Under the pieces are notes generated by a model that saw only the letters and a program-made list of their open reading frames with translations, had not been told where the DNA came from and ran no database searches. A stretch of 33,492 nucleotides of DNA, from NCBI GenBank assembly GCA_030065775.1, contig JASJDL010000010.1:1-33492 (forward strand). The letters run 5' to 3'. The DNA comes from Flavobacteriaceae bacterium. GTDB lineage: Bacteria > Bacteroidota > Bacteroidia > Flavobacteriales > Flavobacteriaceae. Positions 9,134 to 16,908 of this stretch are shown here, in pieces (position 1 is the stretch's first letter; each line of letters starts with the position of its first letter). Position numbers and translations under genes: made by a program.

Positions 9134-9760
9134 ATGCAGATCATATCTTTTTTAAGATCCCTTTTCGGAACGAAATCTACTACAGAAGAATCCATGAAGA
9201 AATATTTGATCGTTGGTTTAGGAAATATAGGAGCTAAATATGACGAAACCCGTCATAATATCGGGTTCAAGATACTCGATGAACTCGCTAAGACAAGAGA
9301 AGCAACTTTTGAAACACAAAAACTTGGTGACCTGGCAAAATTCAGGTTTAAAGGACGCGCCTTTATCTTATTAAAGCCCTCAACATTCATGAACCTAAGC
9401 GGTAAGGCCGTAAAATATTGGGCGGGTAAAGAAAAAGTTCCATTAGAGAATATCTTGATCATCTGTGATGACTTAAATCTCCCATTCGGCACAATTCGCA
9501 TAAAAGCTAAGGGAAGTGACGGTGGACATAACGGCCTTAAAGACATTATTGAAGTTTTAAACTCGACAAACTACGCACGTTTTCGTTTTGGCATCAGTAA
9601 CGAATTCTCAAAGGGACGTCAGGTAGATTATGTCTTAGGCAGATGGAGTGAAGACGAAAATAAAAAATTGCCAGAACGACTTGAAAAGGCCATTCAGGCA
9701 ATCCTATCTTTTGGTACGGCCGGTATTAAAAATACCATGAATGAGTACAACGGCAAGTAG
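9134..9760 (+). CDS. pth: Peptidyl-tRNA hydrolase
   Basis: This enzyme releases peptides from prematurely dropped peptidyl-tRNA to recycle tRNA. The product is 208 aa from ATG 9134. The classic domain starts at MKKYLIVGLGNIG (residue 21) with the catalytic His in DETRHNIGF, the essential Asp in CDDLNLPFG and the conserved Asn in DGGHNGLKDI. The extra 20 residues (FLRSLFGTK and so on) look like an N-terminal extension, which I recall from other flavobacterial Pth proteins. If translation instead starts at ATG 9194, the protein is the standard 188 aa. A -7 element sits 4 nt before 9134. The stop codon abuts the stop codon of convergent glmS with no spacer. Confidence 0.95.
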   Translation: MQIISFLRSLFGTKSTTEESMKKYLIVGLGNIGAKYDETRHNIGFKILDELAKTREATFETQKLGDLAKFRFKGRAFILLKPSTFMNLSGKAVKYWAGKEKVPLENILIICDDLNLPFGTIRIKAKGSDGGHNGLKDIIEVLNSTNYARFRFGISNEFSKGRQVDYVLGRWSEDENKKLPERLEKAIQAILSFGTAGIKNTMNEYNGK

Positions 9761-11614
9761 TTATTCGACCGTCACCGATTTTGCTAGATTTCTGGGCTGA
9801 TCTACATTACAACCGCGCATTACAGCGATATGATATGATAATAACTGAAGAGGAATCGTAGTCAACAATGGTGTTAATGCCTCCTCCGTTTCGGGTATTT
9901 CTATGACATGATCTGCAATTTCTTTCACCTGCGTATCTCCCTCTGTAACAACCGCAATAATCTGACCTTTACGCGACTTGATCTCTTGAATATTACTTAC
10001 AACCTTTTCATAATGGCCTCTTTTGGTGGCAATTACCACTATCGGCATATTTTCATCGATTAATGCAATCGGCCCGTGTTTCATTTCCGCAGCCGGATAG
10101 CCTTCTGCATGGATATAAGAAATTTCCTTTAACTTTAAAGCACCTTCGAGTGCCACAGGGAAATTGAACCCTCTTCCTAGATACAAGAAATTAGCGGCAT
10201 CTTTATAAATACTTGAGATGTATTTTACATGCTCATCTATTTTCAACAGTTCTTCTACTTTTTTCGGAATCAATTCCAATTCCTGTAAATGCATGCGGTA
10301 GTCTGAGCTAGACATGGTTCCCTTTGCTCTTGACAATCGAAGTGCAATTAAGGTTAATACCGTGATTTGCGTTGTAAATGCTTTTGTGGACGCTACGCCT
10401 ATTTCAGGTCCGGCATGCGTATATGCACCAGCATCTGTTTCCCGTGCAATAGACGATCCAACAACATTACAGACACCAAAGACAAACGCTCCTTTAGATT
10501 TAGCCAATTTGATCGCTGCAAGCGTATCGGCTGTTTCACCCGACTGTGAAATGGCTATCACGATGTCTTTTTCAGTTATGATAGGATTGCGATATCTGAA
10601 TTCTGAAGCATACTCGACCTCAACAGGTACTCTGGCAAAATCCTCAAAAATATATTCAGCCACTAGGCCTGCGTGCCATGAGGTTCCACAGGCAACAATA
10701 ATAATGCGATCAGCATTTAAGAATTTCTTCATATTATCTTCTACACCCGCCATTTTAATGATCGCCTGCTTGAGCAATAAGCGACCTCTATACGTATCCA
10801 CTATCGCTCTTGGTTGCTCATGGATTTCCTTTAACATAAAATGCTCATAACCTCCCTTTTCAATCTGCTCCAAATTCATTTGTAGTTCTTGAATATCAGG
10901 AGTTACCAGGGAATCATCCTGAATCTTTCTGATTTTTACATCTTTGCCTAGACGAATTATGGCCATTTCCTCATCTTCTAAGTATACGGCATCTTTTGTG
11001 TATTCAATAAAAGGTGAAGCATCAGAAGCGACAAAGTATTCTGATTTATCTTTTCCCAGTCCAATGGCAATTGGACTTCCTAAACGAGCAACAACGATTT
11101 CATTGGGCTTTGTTTTATCAAATACGGCTATCGCATAGGCTCCAATCACTTGATTCAATGCAATTTGCACCGCCTTACCGAGCATAACCCCATTCTGTTT
11201 TTTAACCTCTTCAATGAGGTTTACTAAAACTTCTGTATCCGTATCGCTTTTAAAGCTGTATCCTCGCTTGATTAATTCCTTTTTAATAGTATCGTAGTTT
11301 TCTATGATACCATTATGAATTATTACCAAATCTCCTGATTGTGATACATGCGGATGCGCATTAACATCATTCGGAACACCATGTGTAGCCCAACGTGTAT
11401 GACCAATTCCTAAATTACCCTCGGTGGTAATTTCTTTTTCTACCCGTTCTAAGAGATCACTTACTTTTCCTTTGGTCTTCGAAAGTTTAAGGTTATCGCC
11501 GTCATACAACGCAATACCGGCACTATCGTACCCTCTGTATTCGAGGCGTTGAAGCCCGTTAATGATTATGGGATAAGCTTCCCGATGCCCCACATAACAA
11601 GTAATTCCACACAT
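9761..11614 (-). CDS. glmS: Glutamine-fructose-6-phosphate aminotransferase (isomerizing)
   Basis: This enzyme makes glucosamine 6-phosphate from fructose 6-phosphate and glutamine, the first step to UDP-GlcNAc, peptidoglycan and LPS. The product is 617 aa, a normal length. The N-terminal glutaminase domain starts MCGITCYVG with nucleophile Cys2. Two SIS sugar-isomerase domains follow, with SQSGETADT, the segment EGYPAAEMKHGPIALID, and the conserved C-terminus PRNLAKSVTVE. It is the last gene of an operon with the DUF4270 lipoprotein and the GT5-like protein, 16 nt after the former. It ends directly against pth, so any terminator would have to lie inside the pth coding region. Confidence 0.98.
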   Translation of the reverse strand: MCGITCYVGHREAYPIIINGLQRLEYRGYDSAGIALYDGDNLKLSKTKGKVSDLLERVEKEITTEGNLGIGHTRWATHGVPNDVNAHPHVSQSGDLVIIHNGIIENYDTIKKELIKRGYSFKSDTDTEVLVNLIEEVKKQNGVMLGKAVQIALNQVIGAYAIAVFDKTKPNEIVVARLGSPIAIGLGKDKSEYFVASDASPFIEYTKDAVYLEDEEMAIIRLGKDVKIRKIQDDSLVTPDIQELQMNLEQIEKGGYEHFMLKEIHEQPRAIVDTYRGRLLLKQAIIKMAGVEDNMKKFLNADRIIIVACGTSWHAGLVAEYIFEDFARVPVEVEYASEFRYRNPIITEKDIVIAISQSGETADTLAAIKLAKSKGAFVFGVCNVVGSSIARETDAGAYTHAGPEIGVASTKAFTTQITVLTLIALRLSRAKGTMSSSDYRMHLQELELIPKKVEELLKIDEHVKYISSIYKDAANFLYLGRGFNFPVALEGALKLKEISYIHAEGYPAAEMKHGPIALIDENMPIVVIATKRGHYEKVVSNIQEIKSRKGQIIAVVTEGDTQVKEIADHVIEIPETEEALTPLLTTIPLQLLSYHIAVMRGCNVDQPRNLAKSVTVE

Positions 11615-11630
11615 AGCGTATTTTTTTAGT

Positions 11631-13199
11631 TTATTCCGGTGTTTTGGTATAGTAGATTCTCAACTTAAGTCTTCTATCAAAATCTTGATCATTTTCATCA
11701 AAGTTATTACCTTTTATAACAACACTTTGAGCATTCCAGCTAAAGTTTTTTACTATAGTATCAACAATACTTACAGGTGCTTCAGTAGGATGATACATTT
11801 TGATCGCAAGTTTATACAATTCCAATGGATCATCATTCTTTAAGACTTCTGAAATATAATCTGTTATAAAGAATCTGTAGAAGTAGTCTTCTGGGTCGTC
11901 ATCCTCATTTGTAATTAAATTTCCGTCAACACCAATGGGAGCCTCGGTTATATGGTCAAGAATTGAAACACCTTGCTCAGCGTTGTATAAGTATAACCTA
12001 TTTGGCAACCGTGATGCTTCCGGATCGTCTAAATACAACTCTAAAACCGCACCATTAATTAACCATCCTTCTTGTCTAATTCTATTCAAACTGTCAAGGT
12101 CAATTCCGTCAAAAAGTTTTAATTCCACAATAGAACCCTGAGCACCCTGTACAAAAAGTTTGCTATGGCCATTTATGGAATCAGGCGCATTGAATTGAGC
12201 TAGTAATTCTGTAGCTGAAGAGTAATCCCTGTTATACGTTGCGGCCCTAATCCCAGATAAGGGAAATACCACGGTCTGTTTAGTTTTTACCGGAACATTT
12301 ACATCATCAGTATCGCCATCACCATTAAGATCCACTGTTGTCTCGTCAGTCAAAACCTCATTCGTATAATAAATCGATATGTTGGCATCGTTCATTGAAA
12401 GGAACATTAGAGATCCCAGATCAGACTGAGGTTCAATAATTATACCTCTGAAATAATTCGAAAAGAGCTCAGGTGACTCTGCTTCTGCTTCGGTGATTTC
12501 ATCGATAAATATTCGCTTAAACTCATCTGAATCCAAACCCAATTTAACAGACGGATTCCTTGCTTCCTTTAGTATTGTATCAATTCGCTGCTCATTTTCA
12601 AAAAAACTTCTTGTCACATAAAGTACCGTATCATTAGCATCAGGTTCGAAGCTTTCAGCATAGAGTTGCTCACCCTTTGTGTAAGATTCATTCGAATAGT
12701 ATAGCTTGTTCCTAGTGGGATCTTGAGGGTCGAGGGTATTCAAAAAAGTCGTGAGTCTATTGACTTCTAATTGATAAGATGTGTCGGCATCTCCGAAAAT
12801 TGAATCTAGTGTAAAATTCGGTGTACCGTCTTCATTATTTTCTTGCCTGGTAGCAAAATAAGGTATATCTAATATTACGGTATCTATAACCGGGTTAAGG
12901 CCAAAGTCAATTCCACCTACCGGTAGACCGAGCTGAGAAATGAAAGCTGATCTAAGAATTCCGAAATCATCATCATTCAAAACACCAATACCATATATGG
13001 GTAGGCCATCAACCCTCGATGAATCTACGTTCTTCGAATAGGCAACAACTTCAAAATCTTGAAATTCAGTATCAAACAGATTATTATTAACAATATTTAC
13101 ACCGATATTCTCGAAATCTTTCTCACAGGAAATTACGCCGAAAAAGACTACACAAAAAACAAGCAAATACTTTGCACTGTTTATAATTTTATTAGTCAT
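11631..13199 (-). CDS. DUF4270-family lipoprotein
   Basis: The product is 522 aa from ATG 13199; the frame extends two codons upstream to a TTG. The N-terminus MTNKIINSAKYLLVFCVVFF leads to the lipobox GVISC. Downstream are the recognisable DUF4270 features: NNNLFDTEFQDFEVVAYS, VDGLPIYGIGVLNDDDFG, and a long beta-rich, acidic extracytoplasmic domain with an Asp-rich loop near the middle (DLNGDGDTDD). The family is common in Bacteroidota envelopes and has no established function. It lies between the GT5-like gene and glmS on the same strand with short gaps. This suggests a link to cell-envelope sugar metabolism, but that is only a context argument. Confidence 0.85.
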   Translation of the reverse strand: MTNKIINSAKYLLVFCVVFFGVISCEKDFENIGVNIVNNNLFDTEFQDFEVVAYSKNVDSSRVDGLPIYGIGVLNDDDFGILRSAFISQLGLPVGGIDFGLNPVIDTVILDIPYFATRQENNEDGTPNFTLDSIFGDADTSYQLEVNRLTTFLNTLDPQDPTRNKLYYSNESYTKGEQLYAESFEPDANDTVLYVTRSFFENEQRIDTILKEARNPSVKLGLDSDEFKRIFIDEITEAEAESPELFSNYFRGIIIEPQSDLGSLMFLSMNDANISIYYTNEVLTDETTVDLNGDGDTDDVNVPVKTKQTVVFPLSGIRAATYNRDYSSATELLAQFNAPDSINGHSKLFVQGAQGSIVELKLFDGIDLDSLNRIRQEGWLINGAVLELYLDDPEASRLPNRLYLYNAEQGVSILDHITEAPIGVDGNLITNEDDDPEDYFYRFFITDYISEVLKNDDPLELYKLAIKMYHPTEAPVSIVDTIVKNFSWNAQSVVIKGNNFDENDQDFDRRLKLRIYYTKTPE

Positions 13200-13227
13200 A
13201 AACAAATAGTAATATTTAAATAATCAA

Positions 13228-14034
13228 TTATAAGACTTTGGTTAGGTAAAAATCGGAATAGGCCTCTGTGAAATCATCAACAGGCTGGTATTCTAATACT
13301 GGGGTTTCAGAAGATTCGATATGCTCTAAAATCTCTTTTGGCAGCTTTTCGCTTCCTTTGATAACAGCATCAGAATTTTCAATCGCAATTTTTAAAAGGT
13401 TAGTATGATTCGCCTTAGTTAATGATTTTAATTTTTCTTCAGAAATAGAGTCAAATTTAATTTTCGTGATCATTTCCTCACCCAATGAGCCTTTAAAATC
13501 ATTATTATAGATAGAGGTAACTATTTTACTTTCGGCAAAAAGAGGATCATTTTTATAATACTCTCTAAGGTACAAAGGCAGTAAAGAGGCCATCCATCCA
13601 TGCACATGAATAATATCAGGTGCCCAATTCAATTTTTTCACCGTTTCCACAACACCCTTGGCAAAGAAAATCGCTCGTTCATCGTTGTCAGGAAATAAAT
13701 TTCCTTCTTCATCAGTATAAAGTGCTTTGCGCTTAAAGTACTCTTCATTGTCTATAAAGTAAACCTGCATTCTCTCCTTTGGAATCGAAGCCACTTTAAT
13801 GATTAATGGCATATCCATATCATTGATTATGAGGTTCATACCCGACAATCGTATCACTTCATGTAGCTGATGTCTTCGCTCATTAATGACACCAAATCTC
13901 GGCATAAAAATACGTGTCTGTGCACCATTGTTATGCATTTTTCTAGCTACTTCAAAAGACATGTTAGCAGTTTCATTCTCAGGCAAGTAGGGTACAACTT
14001 CAGAAGAAACGTACAGAATTCTCTTATCTTTCAT
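13228..14034 (-). CDS. Glycogen/starch synthase-like protein, N-terminal GT5 domain only
   Basis: The 268-aa product resembles the N-terminal Rossmann domain of GT5 glycogen synthase: ILYVSSEVVPY, RIFMPRFGVINER, YFIDNEEYF, NDERAIFFAKG, DIIHVHGWMASLLPLYLR and IYNNDFKG. The C-terminal half of the enzyme, which binds the nucleotide sugar, is absent; full enzymes are about 470-500 aa. The usual K-x-G-G-L loop after the first strand is replaced by a PENETANMS segment. It is therefore unlikely to make glucan. The frame is intact with no decay, and the C-terminus (residues 200-268) is a distinct short tail, so this looks like a retained short protein and not a pseudogene. It is the first gene of the DUF4270-glmS operon and divergent from panC. 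Confidence 0.85.
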   Translation of the reverse strand: MKDKRILYVSSEVVPYLPENETANMSFEVARKMHNNGAQTRIFMPRFGVINERRHQLHEVIRLSGMNLIINDMDMPLIIKVASIPKERMQVYFIDNEEYFKRKALYTDEEGNLFPDNDERAIFFAKGVVETVKKLNWAPDIIHVHGWMASLLPLYLREYYKNDPLFAESKIVTSIYNNDFKGSLGEEMITKIKFDSISEEKLKSLTKANHTNLLKIAIENSDAVIKGSEKLPKEILEHIESSETPVLEYQPVDDFTEAYSDFYLTKVL

Positions 14035-14058
14035 AAATCCATCTTAGTTACGAATATG

Positions 14059-14066
14059 CAAAATTA
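14059..14066 (-). promoter_or_regulatory. Putative -7 element for the GT5-like operon
   Basis: Minus-strand TAATTTTG fits TAnnTTTG, 24 nt before the ATG at 14034, in the 102-bp divergent gap with panC. No TTG box was found at a suitable distance. Confidence 0.35.
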
Positions 14067-14136
14067 CAAAATTTTATGCAGATTTAGACCTAAAAACAGT
14101 AAGTTTACCCGCTTTTAACTCATAATTAAGAACTTC

Positions 14137-14979
14137 ATGCGGGTTTTTCATTCTATCCTATCATTACAGAAATATCTCAACAAAAAACGCACCAAAAATT
14201 CGATCGGATTCGTTCCTACTATGGGGGCACTTCATGACGGACATCTGGCCCTTGTTAAAAGAGCGATTAAAGAGAATGATATAGTTGTAGTGAGTATTTT
14301 TGTGAACCCAACCCAATTTGATAAAAGCGAAGACCTTAAAAAATATCCCCGAACACTTGATACCGATGTCAATCTGTTAAAAACGACGAAGCATACTATA
14401 GTTTTTGCACCCTCTGTTGAAGAAATGTACCAACAAAACATCAAAGCCAAAAAGTTTCATTTTGATGGATTAGAATATGAAATGGAAGGAAAACATCGCA
14501 ATGGCCATTTTGACGGTGTCGGCACCATAGTAAAACGTCTTTTTGAGATTGTACAACCTCACAAAGCCTATTTCGGTGAAAAGGATTTTCAACAATTGCA
14601 GATTATCAAAAAATTGGTCGATAAATACCAACTTCCTGTAAAAATAATTGGATGTAAAATTCATCGCGAAGCAGATGGTTTGGCCATGAGCTCACGAAAT
14701 ACACGACTCACAAAAAAACAACGAGATGCCGCTCCTTTTATCTATCAAATACTCAAAGAAACTAAAAATAGGTTCAAAAAAGAATCGATCCCAACTATAG
14801 AGCAATGGGTAACTAAACAATACAAGAATAACCTTGAACTTCAGTTGGAGTATTTTGAAATTGCCAATAGTAAGACTTTAAAACCTGCACGGCGAAAACT
14901 AAAAAAAAATAAATATAGGGCATTTGTAGCGGCCTATGCAGGAAACATTCGTTTGATCGATAACATCGCTTTAAATTAA
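14137..14979 (+). CDS. panC: Pantothenate synthetase
   Basis: This enzyme joins pantoate and beta-alanine with ATP to give pantothenate, leading to coenzyme A. The product is 280 aa, normal for the family. Visible motifs are FVPTMGALHDGHLALV (nucleotidyltransferase HxGH), VSIFVNPTQFD, RNGHFDGVGTIVKRLF, FGEKDFQQLQIIKKL and MSSRNTRLT. It is divergent from the GT5-like operon across 102 bp. The adjacent panD that often follows in related genomes is not found here. A hairpin (ACCCGC 14107-14112 with GCGGGT 14139-14144) overlaps the start codon, which may be chance. Confidence 0.97.
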   Translation: MRVFHSILSLQKYLNKKRTKNSIGFVPTMGALHDGHLALVKRAIKENDIVVVSIFVNPTQFDKSEDLKKYPRTLDTDVNLLKTTKHTIVFAPSVEEMYQQNIKAKKFHFDGLEYEMEGKHRNGHFDGVGTIVKRLFEIVQPHKAYFGEKDFQQLQIIKKLVDKYQLPVKIIGCKIHREADGLAMSSRNTRLTKKQRDAAPFIYQILKETKNRFKKESIPTIEQWVTKQYKNNLELQLEYFEIANSKTLKPARRKLKKNKYRAFVAAYAGNIRLIDNIALN

Positions 14980-14980
14980 C

Positions 14981-14988
14981 TACTTTTG
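14981..14988 (+). promoter_or_regulatory. Putative -7 element for the LPG-synthase-type membrane protein
   Basis: TACTTTTG matches TAnnTTTG and lies 19 nt before the TTG start at 15008. A TTTG at 14952-14955 is slightly too far upstream to be a convincing partner. The position supports the TTG start. Confidence 0.5.
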
Positions 14989-15007
14989 TCAGCGAAAAAA
15001 CCTTACC

Positions 15008-15979
15008 TTGAATTCTAGTTTTAAAAAAACATTGTTTGCAATAATTCCTATAGCCATAGGCATAGGTGTGATCTGGTATTTTTTGGCCCAACTGTCTCCA
15101 CAAGACAAAAAAGATATCATAAATTCGTTTAAATCGGCTAACTACTGGTGGGTGGGTTTATCATTATTTTTTGGAATGCTGAGCCATTTTTCAAGAGCCT
15201 ATCGCTGGCAATTTTTATTTGAACCATTAGGGTACAAGCCAAGATTTGTCAACAGTTTTATGACTGTTTTAATGGCCTATTTAGTGAATCTGGCGATGCC
15301 AAGAGCAGGTGATGTCGCCAGAGGAACAGCAATTTCAAGATATGAAAAGATTCCGTTTGAAAAAGCCATTGGAACTATTGTTGCCGAAAGAATTGCCGAT
15401 GTAATTCTATTATTATTTATTATCGGAATCGCCTTTATCTCACAGGCAGAACTCATAAAAGGTTACTTATTTAAAAATGGTACTTCCAGTACAGTAATTG
15501 GCATCCTGATTTTATTGTTGCTAGGAGGATTTGCCATTATAGGATTTCAATTAATTCAGAGAGCCAAAAGTGGATTTTTACTCAGGGTTAAAAAATTTGT
15601 AAACGGATTATTTGAAGGGGCCATAAGTATCTTCAGAATGAAGAAAAAATGGCCTTTCATTTTACATACTTTTTTTATTTGGGTGATGTATGTACTCATG
15701 TTCTACGTGGTCACTTTTGCGCTGCCTGAAACAACTCATTTACCTTTTGAAGCAATTATTGTAGGCTTCGTAGTTGGCGGATTAAGTATGGCCCTGACCA
15801 ACGGCGGACTGGGTACGTATCCTGTTTTTGTTGCCGGTGCTTTAGCATTATATGGCGTTGCCGGAAATCCGGCGAATGCTTTCGGATGGATCATGTGGAC
15901 CGCCCAAACCCTGATGATTATTGTTTTTGGCGGATTTTCTTTTTTATTACTACCTATTTACAATCGAAACCGGGGTTAA
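15008..15979 (+). CDS. Lysylphosphatidylglycerol synthase TM-region (UPF0104-type) membrane protein
   Basis: The product is a 323-aa integral membrane protein with about eight hydrophobic segments. It belongs to the LPG synthase/flippase-like family, shown by SRAYRWQFLFEPLGYKP, LVNLAMPRAGDVARG, GTIVAERIADVILLL and the late segment GLSMALTNGGLGTYP. It lacks the soluble aminoacyl-transfer domain of MprF, so a lipid-transport or unknown envelope role is more likely than lysyl transfer. The start is TTG: the first in-frame ATG (15178) would remove the first membrane segments, and a -7 element lies 19 nt upstream. The stop overlaps the next gene's ATG by one base, so the two are coupled. Confidence 0.87.
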   Translation: MNSSFKKTLFAIIPIAIGIGVIWYFLAQLSPQDKKDIINSFKSANYWWVGLSLFFGMLSHFSRAYRWQFLFEPLGYKPRFVNSFMTVLMAYLVNLAMPRAGDVARGTAISRYEKIPFEKAIGTIVAERIADVILLLFIIGIAFISQAELIKGYLFKNGTSSTVIGILILLLLGGFAIIGFQLIQRAKSGFLLRVKKFVNGLFEGAISIFRMKKKWPFILHTFFIWVMYVLMFYVVTFALPETTHLPFEAIIVGFVVGGLSMALTNGGLGTYPVFVAGALALYGVAGNPANAFGWIMWTAQTLMIIVFGGFSFLLLPIYNRNRG

Positions 15980-16908
15980 TGGAACGATTTTATAGTAATG
16001 GTAAATTGCTGATCACAGGTGAATACCTCGTTTTAGACGGAGCGCGCTCATTGGCTTTGCCTACCAAAAAAGGACAAGCACTTAACGCGCAGCCTATTGA
16101 AGACTCCAGACTAATTTGGGAGAGTTTTGATGAACAGAACAACCCCTGGTTACAAGTTGAATTTGACTTACCAGGACTTCGGATAATTTCTGAGACCTTT
16201 GCTTCAAATATAGAAGATGGCAGTGACTCACTCGGATTGAAACTTCAAGAAGCCCTGCTGGAAGCCAAAAAATTAAATCCTGATTTTCTAAAAGATACGA
16301 AAGGGTGGTACATTAAGTCTAATCTCGATTTCCCAAGAAATTGGGGGCTGGGTTCTTCATCAACACTCATCAATAATATAGCACAATGGGCCAAAATTGA
16401 TGCCTTTTCGTTGCAATTCAAAATCTTCGGTGGCAGCGGCTATGACATTGCGTGTGCCCAACATGATTCACCTATTATCTATCAGTTGAAAGACCAAGAG
16501 CCAATTATTGAAAGTGTGAATTTTGATCCTATTTTTAAAGCGCAGTTATATTTCGTACATCTCAATAAAAAGCAAAATAGCCGGGATGGCATTGCCCGAT
16601 ATCAAAAATTTCAAGCCGATAAATATGCTTTCAAAGAAGAGATCTCGGCATTGACAAATGCGATCTTAATCGCAGATTCTTTAACCGATTTCGATCAAAT
16701 TTTGATGGAACATGAACGCCTCATTGCATCGGTTATTGATCAAAAACCTGTTCAGCAAGTTTTGTTTTCGGATTATTTTGGACAAACAAAAAGTCTTGGT
16801 GCCTGGGGTGGCGATTTTATACTCGCTACGGGAAACGAACACACTCCGAATTATTTTAAGAAGAAAGGATTCCCCACAATAATACCTTACCAAGAAATGG
16901 TACTATGA
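15979..16908 (+). CDS. GYDIA-family GHMP kinase (candidate phosphomevalonate kinase)
   Basis: The product is 309 aa from the ATG at 15979, which shares one base with the upstream stop; the longer frame begins with an implausible out-of-family segment. It starts like a GHMP kinase (FYSNGKLLITGEYLVLDGA) and has the ATP loop NWGLGSSSTL. The diagnostic GYDIA lies in KIFGGSGYDIACAQ, and a C-terminal glycine motif is seen in SLGAWGGDFILATG. The family is typical of flavobacteria that use the mevalonate pathway. With mvaD and mevalonate kinase also in this window, phosphomevalonate kinase is the most attractive role, but no sequence feature proves it. It overlaps the next flavoprotein gene by ATGA. 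Confidence 0.85.
   Translation: MERFYSNGKLLITGEYLVLDGARSLALPTKKGQALNAQPIEDSRLIWESFDEQNNPWLQVEFDLPGLRIISETFASNIEDGSDSLGLKLQEALLEAKKLNPDFLKDTKGWYIKSNLDFPRNWGLGSSSTLINNIAQWAKIDAFSLQFKIFGGSGYDIACAQHDSPIIYQLKDQEPIIESVNFDPIFKAQLYFVHLNKKQNSRDGIARYQKFQADKYAFKEEISALTNAILIADSLTDFDQILMEHERLIASVIDQKPVQQVLFSDYFGQTKSLGAWGGDFILATGNEHTPNYFKKKGFPTIIPYQEMVL

Noticed and set aside
10314-10850. 178-aa open frame on the plus strand inside glmS
   Set aside because: It is antisense to a highly conserved gene, has no promoter or start signal and resembles no protein; it is a shadow of glmS codon use.
13228-14034. GT5-like gene as a pseudogene
   Set aside because: The frame is intact, the start has an upstream -7 element, and no remnant of the missing C-terminal half is found downstream, where DUF4270 begins after 28 nt.
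14107-14144. Hairpin ACCCGC/GCGGGT over the panC start codon as a riboswitch or attenuator
   Set aside because: The stem is only 6 bp with a 26-nt loop, there is no T-tract logic for attenuation and no known ligand structure. It could be chance.
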